Assembly: GCF_900215465.1 (NCBI RefSeq)
Contig: NZ_OBEH01000003.1
Span: 372,001-436,000 of the forward strand
Length of the DNA stretch: 64,000 bases
Origin: Flagellimonas pacifica
GTDB lineage: Bacteria > Bacteroidota > Bacteroidia > Flavobacteriales > Flavobacteriaceae
Direction: 5' to 3'
Shown here: positions 8,991 to 17,752 of the stretch, piece after piece
How the letters are laid out: each line of letters starts with the position of its first letter
How positions within the stretch are numbered: position 1 is the stretch's first letter
Made by a program: the position numbers and the translations under genes
Notes under the pieces: generated by a model
Database searches by the model: none
Seen by the model: the letters and a program-made list of their open reading frames with translations, nothing else
Told to the model about the DNA's origin: nothing

Positions 8991-9935
8991 TCAATTCTTT
9001 TTTCCGAGCGGACTTATGATTTTTACATCCTGAAAAGCTATGGCTCCTCTTACAATGCTTGAAATTACTTCTTTTAAAGCTTCGGTAATCTGGATTTTAA
9101 GTTCACTTTTGTGATAAATCAAACTAATTTCGCGAGCAGGGCTTGGATTTTTAAACTGTTTTAAATATTGCTTTTTCTTCTGATCCAATTCCAAGGTATT
9201 AAGGTAAGGAAGGAGTGTCATTCCCATCCCTTCATCGGCTAAACTAACTAGCGTTTCAAAACTTCCACTTTCTATCTTAAAATGCTCACCATTTAAACTC
9301 TTTGACGATTTACACAAGTTAATTACGCCATCCCTAAAACAATGGCCATCTTGTAGCAAAAGAATGTCGTTCACATGTAAATCCTCAGTAGTCAAAAGTT
9401 GTTGAGAAGATAAGCGGTGATTTTTTGGAACATACCCTACAAAAGGCTCATAGTATAGAGGGCGTTCCTTGATAAATTCTATTTCCAAAGGCGTTGCCGC
9501 TATCCCTGCATCCAAATGTCCGTCAAGAATATTGCGTATTAGTGCGTCTGTGGGCTGCTCTTTAATGATTAGGTTTACTTTGGGATACTTTTTAATGAAA
9601 GTATTTAAAAACATAGGAAGAAGGGTTGGCATTACTGTTGGAATTATACCTATGGTATAATCTCCTCCAATAAACCCTTTATCCTGATCAACAATGTCTT
9701 TAATACGTTCTGCCTCTGCAACAATATTCTTGGCTTGTGCAACTATTTTTTTGCCCACTTCTGTAATGGAAATAGGTTTTTTACTTCGATCAAATATTAG
9801 AACATCCAGTTCATCCTCCAGTTTTTGCACTTGCATGCTCAAAGTAGGTTGGGTAACAAAGCTTTTTTCAGCGGCAAGGGTGAAATTTTGGTATTCGGCA
9901 ACAGCTAAAACATATTGTAATTGGGTAATGGTCAT
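8991..9935 (-). CDS. oxyR: LysR-type peroxide regulator OxyR
   Basis: 314 residues from ATG 9935; the codon at 9938 is TTG. An N-terminal winged helix-turn-helix (MTITQLQYVLAVAEYQNFTL, then TQPTLSMQVQKLE) is followed by a LysR substrate-binding domain. The redox pair is present as DGHCFRDGVINLC, with Cys199 and Cys208 at the same numbers as in E. coli OxyR, where a disulfide forms on H2O2 exposure. It should control peroxide-defence genes. It is divergent from the CNBD sigma-54 activator across 175 bases, and OsmC lies just beyond, so the neighbourhood has an oxidative-stress theme. Confidence 0.92.
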   Translation of the reverse strand: MTITQLQYVLAVAEYQNFTLAAEKSFVTQPTLSMQVQKLEDELDVLIFDRSKKPISITEVGKKIVAQAKNIVAEAERIKDIVDQDKGFIGGDYTIGIIPTVMPTLLPMFLNTFIKKYPKVNLIIKEQPTDALIRNILDGHLDAGIAATPLEIEFIKERPLYYEPFVGYVPKNHRLSSQQLLTTEDLHVNDILLLQDGHCFRDGVINLCKSSKSLNGEHFKIESGSFETLVSLADEGMGMTLLPYLNTLELDQKKKQYLKQFKNPSPAREISLIYHKSELKIQITEALKEVISSIVRGAIAFQDVKIISPLGKKN

Positions 9936-10110
9936 CAATTATAAATTTGAAGTATAAAAGTATGAAAAAGCATCAGTTATATTTATGGCGGATATCTAAA
10001 AGACTAAAACTTTTTGGGGTATCGTAAAAACATAATTCTTGTTAGTAAGGTATGCTGATTAATTTCCAAATCTTTATATTTATTCACTTCGGAACCAGCA
10101 AAAGGTATCA

Positions 10111-11961
10111 ATGGCCACAACCAAACTTAATCATCTCGTGGATTTCCTGAAAAGAGTCCCTTTTTTTTCTGAAGTAGCGAAGACTTCCCTATTGCAGTTG
10201 TGCAAAGAAGCTAAAACGGAACACTTTGGAAAAAATGATTGCATTATCCAAAAAGATGCTATTGGAGATGGGATGTATGTTATATTGGATGGAAAGGTCA
10301 AAGTTCATGACCAAAACCATTTGTACAGTATATTGTTCCCAACCGATTGCTTTGGAGAGTATGCCCTAATTGATAAAGAACCGCGGTCAGCTTCGGTAAC
10401 CACATTGGAAGAAACATCGCTGTTAAAAATTCATCCCAAAAGCTTTGTAGACCTGATTACAAAGGATAGAGGCTTCACAAAAGGAGTTTTATCCGTTTTG
10501 ATCAAACGACATCGTGAACTGGACATTATTCAGGAAAGTTTGGCGGCTTCAAAAAGAGAAATTGAACTATCCAACTCCAAAATGCTGGGCTTGATAGATG
10601 GAGCTATGGATGCCATAATCATGTTCGACAGTAATTTTAAAATTGTACTGGCCAATGCTTCCGCCAATTCCATTTTGGAAAATGATGATGTAGTCAAGCG
10701 AAATGTATTGTACTTTTTGGACGAAGATGCTGCCAATATGCTGGAGTCTTTGGTCAAATCGTATGTAGATGGCCAAAATGATGTAATGAACACTTACCTA
10801 CCCAAAGAGGTAGGGGTTATAGGTTCCAATGAAACAGAAACCCTTAATGAAGGTACTATAAGCACTTATGGTGTAGGAGATGAAATGTTTTATACATTGA
10901 TTCTTAGAAATATTGATGATAGGGTGTTGGCTGAACGCAAAATAAGTTCGCTTAAAAACCAGACCAAATACTTAAAAGAAGAAATAAAGCAGCTGACCAA
11001 CGATTATGGGATAATTGCCCAAGACCGTACCATGACCCAGGTACTTGATTTGGTGGAACAGGTGGCAGGTACGAAAGCAACCGTTTTGATTCAGGGAGAG
11101 ACAGGTACGGGAAAAGAATTAGTAGCCAGAGCTATACATGACGCAAGTGACCGAAGTGATAAACCGTTGATAAGAATCAATTGTGGGGCAATTCCAGCCA
11201 ATTTGATTGAAAGCGAATTGTTCGGTCATGAAAAAGGAGCATTTACAGGCGCCACAACTAGTAGAAAAGGAAGATTTCTATTGGCAGACAAAGGAACCAT
11301 ATTTTTGGATGAAATTGGTGAACTACCATTGGATTTACAACCAAAACTACTTCGGGTAATCCAAGAAGGGGAATTTGACCCAGTAGGAAGCTCGGAAACC
11401 ATAAAAGTAGATGTCAGGATTATAGCTGCTACTCACAGGGACTTATTGGAATTTTCAAAAACCGGAAAATTTAGGGAAGACCTATATTATAGATTAAATG
11501 TATTTCCAATAGTTGTGCCAGCTTTGAAAGATAGAGGAGATGATGTTTGCCTAATAGCCGACAAAATGGTGAAGCAGTTCTCCAAAAAAATGAACACACA
11601 TATTGAACCTTTGTCCGTAGACCAGAAAAGATTGTTCATAGAATATGATTGGCCAGGCAATGTGAGAGAATTACAGAATTTAATTGAAAGAGCCATTATT
11701 GTTTCAAACAATGGACAAGTAAACTGGCAAACCATAATTCCGAATACCTCATCAAACAAGTCTGCCATGGAAAACGCTGGGTCAAATCGTATTCTTACGT
11801 CAAAGGAAATGGTGGTGTTGGAAAAGGAGAACATCCTTAAGGCATTACGGCAGTCCAATTGGAAAATCTCTGGCGAAAATGGTGCAGCAGCCTTGTTACA
11901 GTTGCGCCCTACTACACTTACTTCCAAAATAAAGGCATTAGGGATAACACGCCCGGTATAA
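10111..11961 (+). CDS. Sigma-54-dependent activator with cyclic-nucleotide-binding and PAS domains
   Basis: 616 residues. Domain order: cNMP-binding domain (about 15-135) with the phosphate-binding cassette FGEYALIDKEPRSASV, including Glu83, Arg92 and Ser93 that bind cyclic nucleotide in CRP-like proteins; a PAS-like domain (155-270); a coiled linker; AAA+ ATPase (295-530) with Walker A GETGTGKE (329-336), GAFTGA (376-381, the sigma-54 contact) and Walker B GTIFLDE (395-401); and a Fis-type helix-turn-helix (571-612, RPTTLTSKIKALGI). It would remodel RNA polymerase-sigma-54 in response to a cyclic nucleotide. Three dyads and a consensus -24/-12 promoter follow directly downstream, and a cyclase sits in the operon it probably controls. 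No phosphoacceptor receiver domain is present. Confidence 0.93.
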   Translation: MATTKLNHLVDFLKRVPFFSEVAKTSLLQLCKEAKTEHFGKNDCIIQKDAIGDGMYVILDGKVKVHDQNHLYSILFPTDCFGEYALIDKEPRSASVTTLEETSLLKIHPKSFVDLITKDRGFTKGVLSVLIKRHRELDIIQESLAASKREIELSNSKMLGLIDGAMDAIIMFDSNFKIVLANASANSILENDDVVKRNVLYFLDEDAANMLESLVKSYVDGQNDVMNTYLPKEVGVIGSNETETLNEGTISTYGVGDEMFYTLILRNIDDRVLAERKISSLKNQTKYLKEEIKQLTNDYGIIAQDRTMTQVLDLVEQVAGTKATVLIQGETGTGKELVARAIHDASDRSDKPLIRINCGAIPANLIESELFGHEKGAFTGATTSRKGRFLLADKGTIFLDEIGELPLDLQPKLLRVIQEGEFDPVGSSETIKVDVRIIAATHRDLLEFSKTGKFREDLYYRLNVFPIVVPALKDRGDDVCLIADKMVKQFSKKMNTHIEPLSVDQKRLFIEYDWPGNVRELQNLIERAIIVSNNGQVNWQTIIPNTSSNKSAMENAGSNRILTSKEMVVLEKENILKALRQSNWKISGENGAAALLQLRPTTLTSKIKALGITRPV

Positions 11962-11963
11962 TT

Positions 11964-12016
11964 CACGATATTTCATAACCACACTCACGATATTTCGTTA
12001 TTTTACGAAATATCGT
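11964..12016. promoter_or_regulatory. Three ACGA-N4-TCGT dyads, candidate activator binding sites
   Basis: ACGATATTTCAT (11965-11976), ACGATATTTCGT (11987-11998) and its reverse complement ACGAAATATCGT (12005-12016). Each is a short dyad (ACGA-N4-TCGT; the first has one mismatch). Centres are 22 and 18 bp apart, about 90-130 bp upstream of the predicted sigma-54 start, the usual place for enhancer-type sites. Sites 2 and 3 can also form a 12-bp hairpin, but no T-tract follows, so I favour protein binding over termination. Confidence 0.6.
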
Positions 12017-12075
12017 TACCTCTGAATGTTTGAAAACTACATGTAATAATTTGATTTTTAGGGTATTATGATTTT

Positions 12076-12091
12076 TGGCACGCCAACTGCA
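12076..12091 (+). promoter_or_regulatory. Sigma-54 (-24/-12) promoter
   Basis: TGGCACGCCAACTGCA: GG (12077-12078), exactly ten bases, then GC (12089-12090). This matches TGGCACG-N4-TTGCA with one mismatch (CTGC). The predicted transcript start is near 12102, giving a leader of about 30 bases to the OsmC start at 12135. Confidence 0.8.
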
Positions 12092-12134
12092 TTAATACTG
12101 GCAAACAAAATAATAATCTTTAAAAATTAAAACA

Positions 12135-12689
12135 ATGATTACAACAGCAAACATTAAAAACGGAGTAAACGTAGATCAATTGGTAGAGACCATCAACCAC
12201 GTACAAGAAGAACCTTCTTTGGCAAAATTCGAATTTCGGGCCAAGACCAACTGGATAGATGGCGGTCATTGTGTAACCAGTATCAGAGACTGGTATGGGG
12301 TAGGTCAGGAGCATACGGAGCGCAGTAAAGATGCTTTTACCATGGAAGCTGACCACGTGGAACCTCTTTTAGGTAAAGATTTGGCACCTAACCCTGCAGA
12401 AACCGTATTGCACGCTTTAGGTTCTTGTTTAACAGGTGCAATGGTTTACCACGCTGCTGCCAACGGAATTGACATTGAGGGACTGGAATCTACCTTAGAA
12501 GGTGGATGCGATTTGCACGGTTTCCTTGGATTAGATCCGGAGGTCAGAAAAGGTTTTGACGGCATCAAGGTGAAGTTCAAAGTAAAATCTGATGCTTCCG
12601 AAGAGCAATTGAGAGCTTTGTCTCAATTCTCCCCAGTATTTGATATGCTTACCAATCCAACTCCAGTTTCCATCGAGTTCGAAAAGTAA
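12135..12689 (+). CDS. OsmC family protein
   Basis: 184 residues, cytosolic. The OsmC/Ohr fold reduces organic hydroperoxides through a peroxidatic Cys, here in LHALGSCLTGAMVYHA. The C-terminal segment SPVFDMLTNPTPVSIEFEK has Ser where many Ohr/OsmC enzymes have the resolving Cys (CPV), so if active it would use a different resolving thiol or partner; other OsmC-like subfamilies share this Ser. It is the first gene after the sigma-54 promoter, and the pyruvate:flavodoxin oxidoreductase gene follows after a hairpin. The pairing suggests protection of the oxygen-sensitive enzyme or of CoA/thiol chemistry. Confidence 0.9.
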   Translation: MITTANIKNGVNVDQLVETINHVQEEPSLAKFEFRAKTNWIDGGHCVTSIRDWYGVGQEHTERSKDAFTMEADHVEPLLGKDLAPNPAETVLHALGSCLTGAMVYHAAANGIDIEGLESTLEGGCDLHGFLGLDPEVRKGFDGIKVKFKVKSDASEEQLRALSQFSPVFDMLTNPTPVSIEFEK

Positions 12690-12697
12690 AATTTGAA

Positions 12698-12725
12698 ATA
12701 AGCCGTCCTTAAATGGACGGCTTAT
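12698..12725 (+). terminator. Strong hairpin between osmC and nifJ
   Basis: AAGCCGTCC (12700-12708) pairs with GGACGGCTT (12715-12723), extendable by two A-T pairs. It is followed by TTCATTC, not a long T-tract, so it may attenuate rather than fully end transcription, lowering nifJ relative to osmC, or may protect the osmC mRNA end. Confidence 0.65.
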
Positions 12726-12761
12726 TCATTCTTCCCATTCAATTTCCCATACCCTCCAAAA

Positions 12762-15700
12762 ATGAAAAATCAGTACCAAAACATATTAAATGGTAATCAA
12801 GCAGCAGCCTATATGGCCTATAAAACCAATGAGGTCTGTGCCATTTATCCCATTACACCAGCATCAGAAATGTCTGAATTGGTCGAGGAATGGAGTGCTG
12901 ATCAACAAGAAAATATTTTCGGTAACATCCCTTCTGTTTTTGAAATGCAGAGCGAAGCAGGGGTGGCCGGTGCAATGCACGGTGCATTGCAAACAGGTGC
13001 TTTGTCCACCACATTTACGGCTTCACAAGGTCTTTTATTGATGATTCCCAATATGTATAAGATTGCAGGTGAACTAACCCCCAATGTAATCCACGTGGCC
13101 ACTAGAGCTATAGCAACACACGCCTTGTCTGTTTTTGGTGATCATAGCGATATCATGGCAGCAAGAAACACAGGCTATGCCTTTTTAGGGTCATCTTCGG
13201 TTCAAGAAGCCATGGATTTGGCCTTGATTTCACAAACCGCATCACTTGCCTCCAGAATCCCTTTTGTTCACTTTTTTGATGGATTCAGAACCTCACACGA
13301 ATCAGCAAAAATTGAAATGATTTCCGATCAGGTTATTAGTACCATGGTCGATAAAAAAATGATAAGTGCCCATAGGAATAGGGCTCTTAATCCAGACGCT
13401 CCTGTCATTCGTGGAACCTCGCAGGGCCCAGATGTATTTTTTCAAAGTAGGGAAGCTACCAATCCTTACTATAATGCTTGTCCAGAAATTGTTCAGATTG
13501 AAATGAACAAATTTTTTGAATTGACCGGTAGACAATATAGGCTTTTCGATTATGTAGGTCACCCAAAAGCGGAACACATGATTGTAGCCATGGCATCCGC
13601 CACGGAAACTATTGAGGAGACCATTAAAAAACTAAATGCAAATGGTGAGCGCATTGGATTGATCAAAGTAAGGTTGTTTCGACCCTTCAACACCGAGCGT
13701 TTGATTAACAGTATTCCATCAACCAGTAAAAGTATTGCGGTTTTAGACCGGACTAAGGAACCTGGTTCTGCAGGTGAACCACTTTATTTGGATGTGTTGC
13801 AATCTCTTTATCACGCCACAGATAAATTTGAAAACCTACCTAGGATTGTAGGAGGAAGATATGGATTGAGTTCTAAGGAATTCACCCCTATTATGGTGAA
13901 AGCGATTGTAGATAACTTGAAGTTGGAGAAGCCAAAAAATGGTTTCACCATAGGAATTCAAGATGACATCTCCCATACCAGTTTAATTTGTGATGGAGAT
14001 TTTCATATCAATACGGATTATCAACAAGCGTTATTTTACGAAACGAAGACAAATAAAACTAACGATTGGTTCAATCAGTATTTGAAATCACTTGGAGAAG
14101 ATTCCAACATACATGTTCAGGGTTATGTTGAATGTGATTACAAAAAATCAAGTTCACGGAGTGTTTCTCATTTGCGTACTGCATCATGTAAGATTAAAGC
14201 GCCATACCTGATCACCAACGCCAATTTTACGGCATGTGATTCTATTTCTTTCTTAAAGAATGATTCAGTTCTTGAAAATACAAGGTCTTTTGGAAAAGTT
14301 TTGGTTCATTCAGAGTCCAAACCTACCGAATTTTGGAATGAACTTTCTCTTGAAGAACAAACACTCATTCAAACAAAGAAAATTGAACTGTACATAGTGA
14401 ATACAAATGATTTGTCTGTAAAAATGGAAGAGCGTTCAATTTCTGGGTTACATGCATGCCACATGGCATTGACTGAAGGGTTTTTAAATAATGAGTCTTT
14501 GGATGCCATTAGAAAGCAAATTCACGAAGTAGATACTTCGATGACATCATCAGAAAAAACAGTATTAGAGGATGATGTGTTTTCAAAAACCTTGCTAGGG
14601 AGGTTATTGGCTCAAAAAGGAAACGAAATTCCGGTTAGCATGATGCCGGTTGATGGAACCTATCAAAGCAACACATCAAAATTCAATGTGAGAGATAAGA
14701 TTTCAGAGCTTCCTATTTGGGACACTGATTTATGTACCCAATGTGGCGCTTGTAGTATGGCGTGTCCGCAGGGAGCACTTCGCATAAAAGCATATACATA
14801 TGATTACAAGGCTCAGGCACCTGAACATTTCAAGTCTGTGGAATTTGAAGAAAATTTAGATGACTTTGATTTATTGAGCTATACGGTTCAGGTGAATCCG
14901 GATCAGTGCACTTCTTGCAATAATTGTGTGGATGCTTGTCCAGTTAAGGCACTTGTATCAACAAAAAACAAAACTGAAATTAAAAGAGAAAAAGAGCATT
15001 GGGAATATTTTAAAACCATTCCGGAGTTCAATAGAACAAAGATCGATGTAAGCAAAATTAGTCAGCAGCAATTACAGGAACCCCTCTTCAAATATGCGAT
15101 GGGAGTGGATGGCTGTGGCGAAGCACCTTACCTGAAATTGGCATCGCAGTTATTTGGTGATCGAATGGTGGTTGCCAACGCAACTGGGGCGAGTTCTATT
15201 TTTGGTGGGGCATTGCCAACAACTCCATGGTCCAAAAACCAAAAGGGTAGGGGGCCAGCCTGGTCTAATTCATTGTTCGAGGACAATGCGGAATTTGGAT
15301 TGGGAATGAGGTTGTCTCTAGATCAGCAAGAAGTCCAAGCCAGAAACATGCTCCAAGAAATTGAAAACCTCCTAGACGTTGAACTAGTTCAGAATGTTTT
15401 AAGTGCCGAACAAAATACTGAGACCCAAATTGCTTTGCAAAGAACCCGAATTGAAAAACTTAAAAAGATGCTCGATACGTTAAATCATCCTGAAGCTAAA
15501 TTTTTAAGGGAGAACGTGGATAGTTTGGTCAAAAAAAGTGTTTGGATTATGGGAGGGGACGGCTGGGCTTATGATATCGGATATGGTGGATTAGATCATG
15601 TGATGGCTTCCGGGAAAAATGTAAACGTTTTAGTGGTGGATAATGAAGTTTATTCCAATACTGGTGGCCAGATGTCCAAAGCAACTCCTTTTGGCGCTTC

Positions 15701-16229
15701 TGCTAAATTTGCAGCCAGGGGAAAACAAAAGCAAAAGAAAGATTTGGGTCTTTTGGCAATGAATTACGATGATGTTTATGTGGCTTCCGTGGCTATTGGA
15801 GCTAATCAAGAACAAACATTGAAGGCCTTTGTTGAGGCGGAACAACATGATGGACCATCATTAATTATAGCATACTGCCATAGTCCGGCCCATGGAATTG
15901 ATATGAAGCATCCTTCGCAATACCATAAAGCCGCGGTAGCATCAGGACAATGGTTACTGTACAGAAATAATCCAAATAGGAAAGCAAAAGGACTAAGCCC
16001 AATGCAATTGGATTCTGAAACTCCTACCCTTCCCATTGAAGAGTATTTTAGAATGGAAAAACGATTTAAAGTGCTGTTTGAAAAGGATTTGGACATCTTT
16101 GAAACTTATATAAAGCAAGCTCAAAGTCATATTAACCAAAGGTTTACAAATTATAAATTGCGTGAATTGATGGGTAAGCCAGTATTTGATTTAAGTTCGC
16201 AATTGGAACTCTCAGAAAAACTTGTTTAA
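12762..16229 (+). CDS. nifJ: Pyruvate:ferredoxin (flavodoxin) oxidoreductase
   Basis: 1155 residues, close to the usual 1170-1200. It decarboxylates pyruvate to acetyl-CoA and reduces ferredoxin or flavodoxin, using thiamine diphosphate and three [4Fe-4S] clusters. Visible are the N-terminal pyrimidine-binding domain (YPITPASEMSE; SVFEMQSEAGVAGAMHGA), two cluster motifs in a ferredoxin domain (LCTQCGACSMACPQ near 656 and QCTSCNNCVDACP near 713), GCGEAPYLK near 784, and the TPP domain (GGDGWAYDIGYGG near 930; YSNTGGQMSKATPFG near 965). The gamma-like domain around residues 460-600 is more divergent than the rest. It lies between OsmC and a cyclase, downstream of the sigma-54 promoter. This oxygen-sensitive enzyme is unexpected as a constitutive enzyme in an aerobe. 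Confidence 0.95.
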   Translation: MKNQYQNILNGNQAAAYMAYKTNEVCAIYPITPASEMSELVEEWSADQQENIFGNIPSVFEMQSEAGVAGAMHGALQTGALSTTFTASQGLLLMIPNMYKIAGELTPNVIHVATRAIATHALSVFGDHSDIMAARNTGYAFLGSSSVQEAMDLALISQTASLASRIPFVHFFDGFRTSHESAKIEMISDQVISTMVDKKMISAHRNRALNPDAPVIRGTSQGPDVFFQSREATNPYYNACPEIVQIEMNKFFELTGRQYRLFDYVGHPKAEHMIVAMASATETIEETIKKLNANGERIGLIKVRLFRPFNTERLINSIPSTSKSIAVLDRTKEPGSAGEPLYLDVLQSLYHATDKFENLPRIVGGRYGLSSKEFTPIMVKAIVDNLKLEKPKNGFTIGIQDDISHTSLICDGDFHINTDYQQALFYETKTNKTNDWFNQYLKSLGEDSNIHVQGYVECDYKKSSSRSVSHLRTASCKIKAPYLITNANFTACDSISFLKNDSVLENTRSFGKVLVHSESKPTEFWNELSLEEQTLIQTKKIELYIVNTNDLSVKMEERSISGLHACHMALTEGFLNNESLDAIRKQIHEVDTSMTSSEKTVLEDDVFSKTLLGRLLAQKGNEIPVSMMPVDGTYQSNTSKFNVRDKISELPIWDTDLCTQCGACSMACPQGALRIKAYTYDYKAQAPEHFKSVEFEENLDDFDLLSYTVQVNPDQCTSCNNCVDACPVKALVSTKNKTEIKREKEHWEYFKTIPEFNRTKIDVSKISQQQLQEPLFKYAMGVDGCGEAPYLKLASQLFGDRMVVANATGASSIFGGALPTTPWSKNQKGRGPAWSNSLFEDNAEFGLGMRLSLDQQEVQARNMLQEIENLLDVELVQNVLSAEQNTETQIALQRTRIEKLKKMLDTLNHPEAKFLRENVDSLVKKSVWIMGGDGWAYDIGYGGLDHVMASGKNVNVLVVDNEVYSNTGGQMSKATPFGASAKFAARGKQKQKKDLGLLAMNYDDVYVASVAIGANQEQTLKAFVEAEQHDGPSLIIAYCHSPAHGIDMKHPSQYHKAAVASGQWLLYRNNPNRKAKGLSPMQLDSETPTLPIEEYFRMEKRFKVLFEKDLDIFETYIKQAQSHINQRFTNYKLRELMGKPVFDLSSQLELSEKLV

Positions 16230-16247
16230 AAACTGCATATCAAATTG

Positions 16248-17747
16248 ATGGATTCATCTGTTTATTTTTTGGTATCTTCTCAGCCAAATAGCCAACACCT
16301 TTCCTTTGATTTTATGACTTCTTTGTTGACCAGAATAGGCAATATTGGATCAAGTACCGATGATAGTCAAGAAGTACGTTTGAAAAAAACACTTCTGATC
16401 GCTTTTTCGGGAACAATGGCAATTCTCAGTATTTTATGGGGAGCTATTTACTTTTATTTTGATGAGTTTTTGGCAGGCTCTATTCCAATGACTTATGCGA
16501 TTGTTTCCATGGTTAGCATTACCATTTTTAGCTTTACCAAAAATTATACATTTTTAAGGCTCAGTCAGCTTACGTTTAGTTTGTTATTGCCTTTTCTGCT
16601 TATGGTCGCTTTAGGAGGGTATGCAGATTCAAGTGCTGTGGTTATGTGGTCTTTGACCTCCCCACTTGGAGCCTTGGTTTTTAAGGGGAGAAAAGAGGCT
16701 CTAATATGGTTTGTTGCCTATATCATACTGTTGGTGATTGGAGTTTTTTTAGAGGGTAGTTATCCATTTTCAAATAAACTCCCAGACTATGTAGTGGTTT
16801 TGTTTTTTGCAATGAACATTGCGGGTTTGTCCTTGACGTCCTTTGTAGTGCTACGTTATTTTGTGGGCGAGAAAAACTTGGCTCTCACCATATTAGAAAG
16901 TAAACATCAATGGATCAAGGATGCTTTTTCGGCTTATGTCTCTCCAAATTTGGTTGATTATCTGATTAATAACCCAGAGGATTTGAAACTTGGGGGTGAG
17001 CGAAGGGAATGCACTTTTATCTTTACTGATTTGGTGGGATTCACCACGCTGGTGGAACAATCAGCCCCCTCCACTTTAGTAGCTTCATTAAATGAGTATT
17101 TTGAAGGGATGATAGAAATCGTTTTTAAACACGAAGGAACGGTTTCTAAAATTGTAGGTGATGCCATTGCGGTTATGTTCTCCGCTCCCGTGTTACAAAA
17201 AGATCACGCTAACAGAGCAATAGCTTGTGCCATGGAAATGGATGAATATGCCCAGCAATTTGCTTTGACCAAACAGAAACAGGGAATTGACTTGGGGCGT
17301 ACTCGCATTGGAGTAAACACCGGGAATGTGATCATAGGCAATATCGGAGGTAAAAATCAATTGGATTACAGAGCTTTAGGAGATGCAATCAATGTGGCTG
17401 CGCGATTAGAAAGTGCAAATAAACAACTTGGCACACGTGTCTGTGTGAGTGAGACGACTGTGTCGCAATGTCCTAATTTTGTAGGGAGACCTATAGGGTC
17501 TTTACTTTTAAAAGGAAAATCAAAACCTGTAGCTACTTATGAGCCCATGTCTTCTAACCATTTGGATACGGAGCATGTGGATGGCTATTCAAAAGCATTT
17601 CAACTTATGGAGAAAGATGCTTTAAAAGCCATTTCAGAACTCGAAAGAATTACTCACAAATATCCGAACGATACCTTGGCCGCCTATCATTTGAGTAGAT
17701 TGAAATCTGGAAAGTCGGGGACAACCATTGTTCTTCCTTGGAAATAG
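16248..17747 (+). CDS. Membrane class III adenylate/guanylate cyclase
   Basis: 499 residues from ATG 16248 (16245 is TTG); ATG 16317 is a possible later start. Six hydrophobic helices (about 45-215) precede a cytoplasmic class III catalytic domain (about 230-410). The two metal-binding Asp are in FIFTDLVGFT (near 260) and KIVGDAIAVMF (near 303). The transition-state Asn and Arg are in GDAINVAARLE. At the purine-recognition position the motif reads YRALGD, with Arg in place of Asp or Thr, so cAMP versus cGMP cannot be called. A TPR-like tail ends the protein. It starts 18 bases after nifJ and is probably the last gene of that operon, supplying the ligand for the CNBD activator. Confidence 0.9.
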   Translation: MDSSVYFLVSSQPNSQHLSFDFMTSLLTRIGNIGSSTDDSQEVRLKKTLLIAFSGTMAILSILWGAIYFYFDEFLAGSIPMTYAIVSMVSITIFSFTKNYTFLRLSQLTFSLLLPFLLMVALGGYADSSAVVMWSLTSPLGALVFKGRKEALIWFVAYIILLVIGVFLEGSYPFSNKLPDYVVVLFFAMNIAGLSLTSFVVLRYFVGEKNLALTILESKHQWIKDAFSAYVSPNLVDYLINNPEDLKLGGERRECTFIFTDLVGFTTLVEQSAPSTLVASLNEYFEGMIEIVFKHEGTVSKIVGDAIAVMFSAPVLQKDHANRAIACAMEMDEYAQQFALTKQKQGIDLGRTRIGVNTGNVIIGNIGGKNQLDYRALGDAINVAARLESANKQLGTRVCVSETTVSQCPNFVGRPIGSLLLKGKSKPVATYEPMSSNHLDTEHVDGYSKAFQLMEKDALKAISELERITHKYPNDTLAAYHLSRLKSGKSGTTIVLPWK

Positions 17748-17752
17748 ATTAG

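Noticed and set aside
11487..11966. 159-codon minus-strand open frame over the activator gene
   Set aside because: It is opposite a full-length gene with intact AAA+ and helix-turn-helix motifs and has no recognisable domain; it is a shadow frame.
12698..12725. The osmC-nifJ hairpin as a full operon boundary
   Set aside because: The stem is strong but not followed by a proper T-tract and nifJ has no obvious promoter of its own; partial attenuation is likelier.
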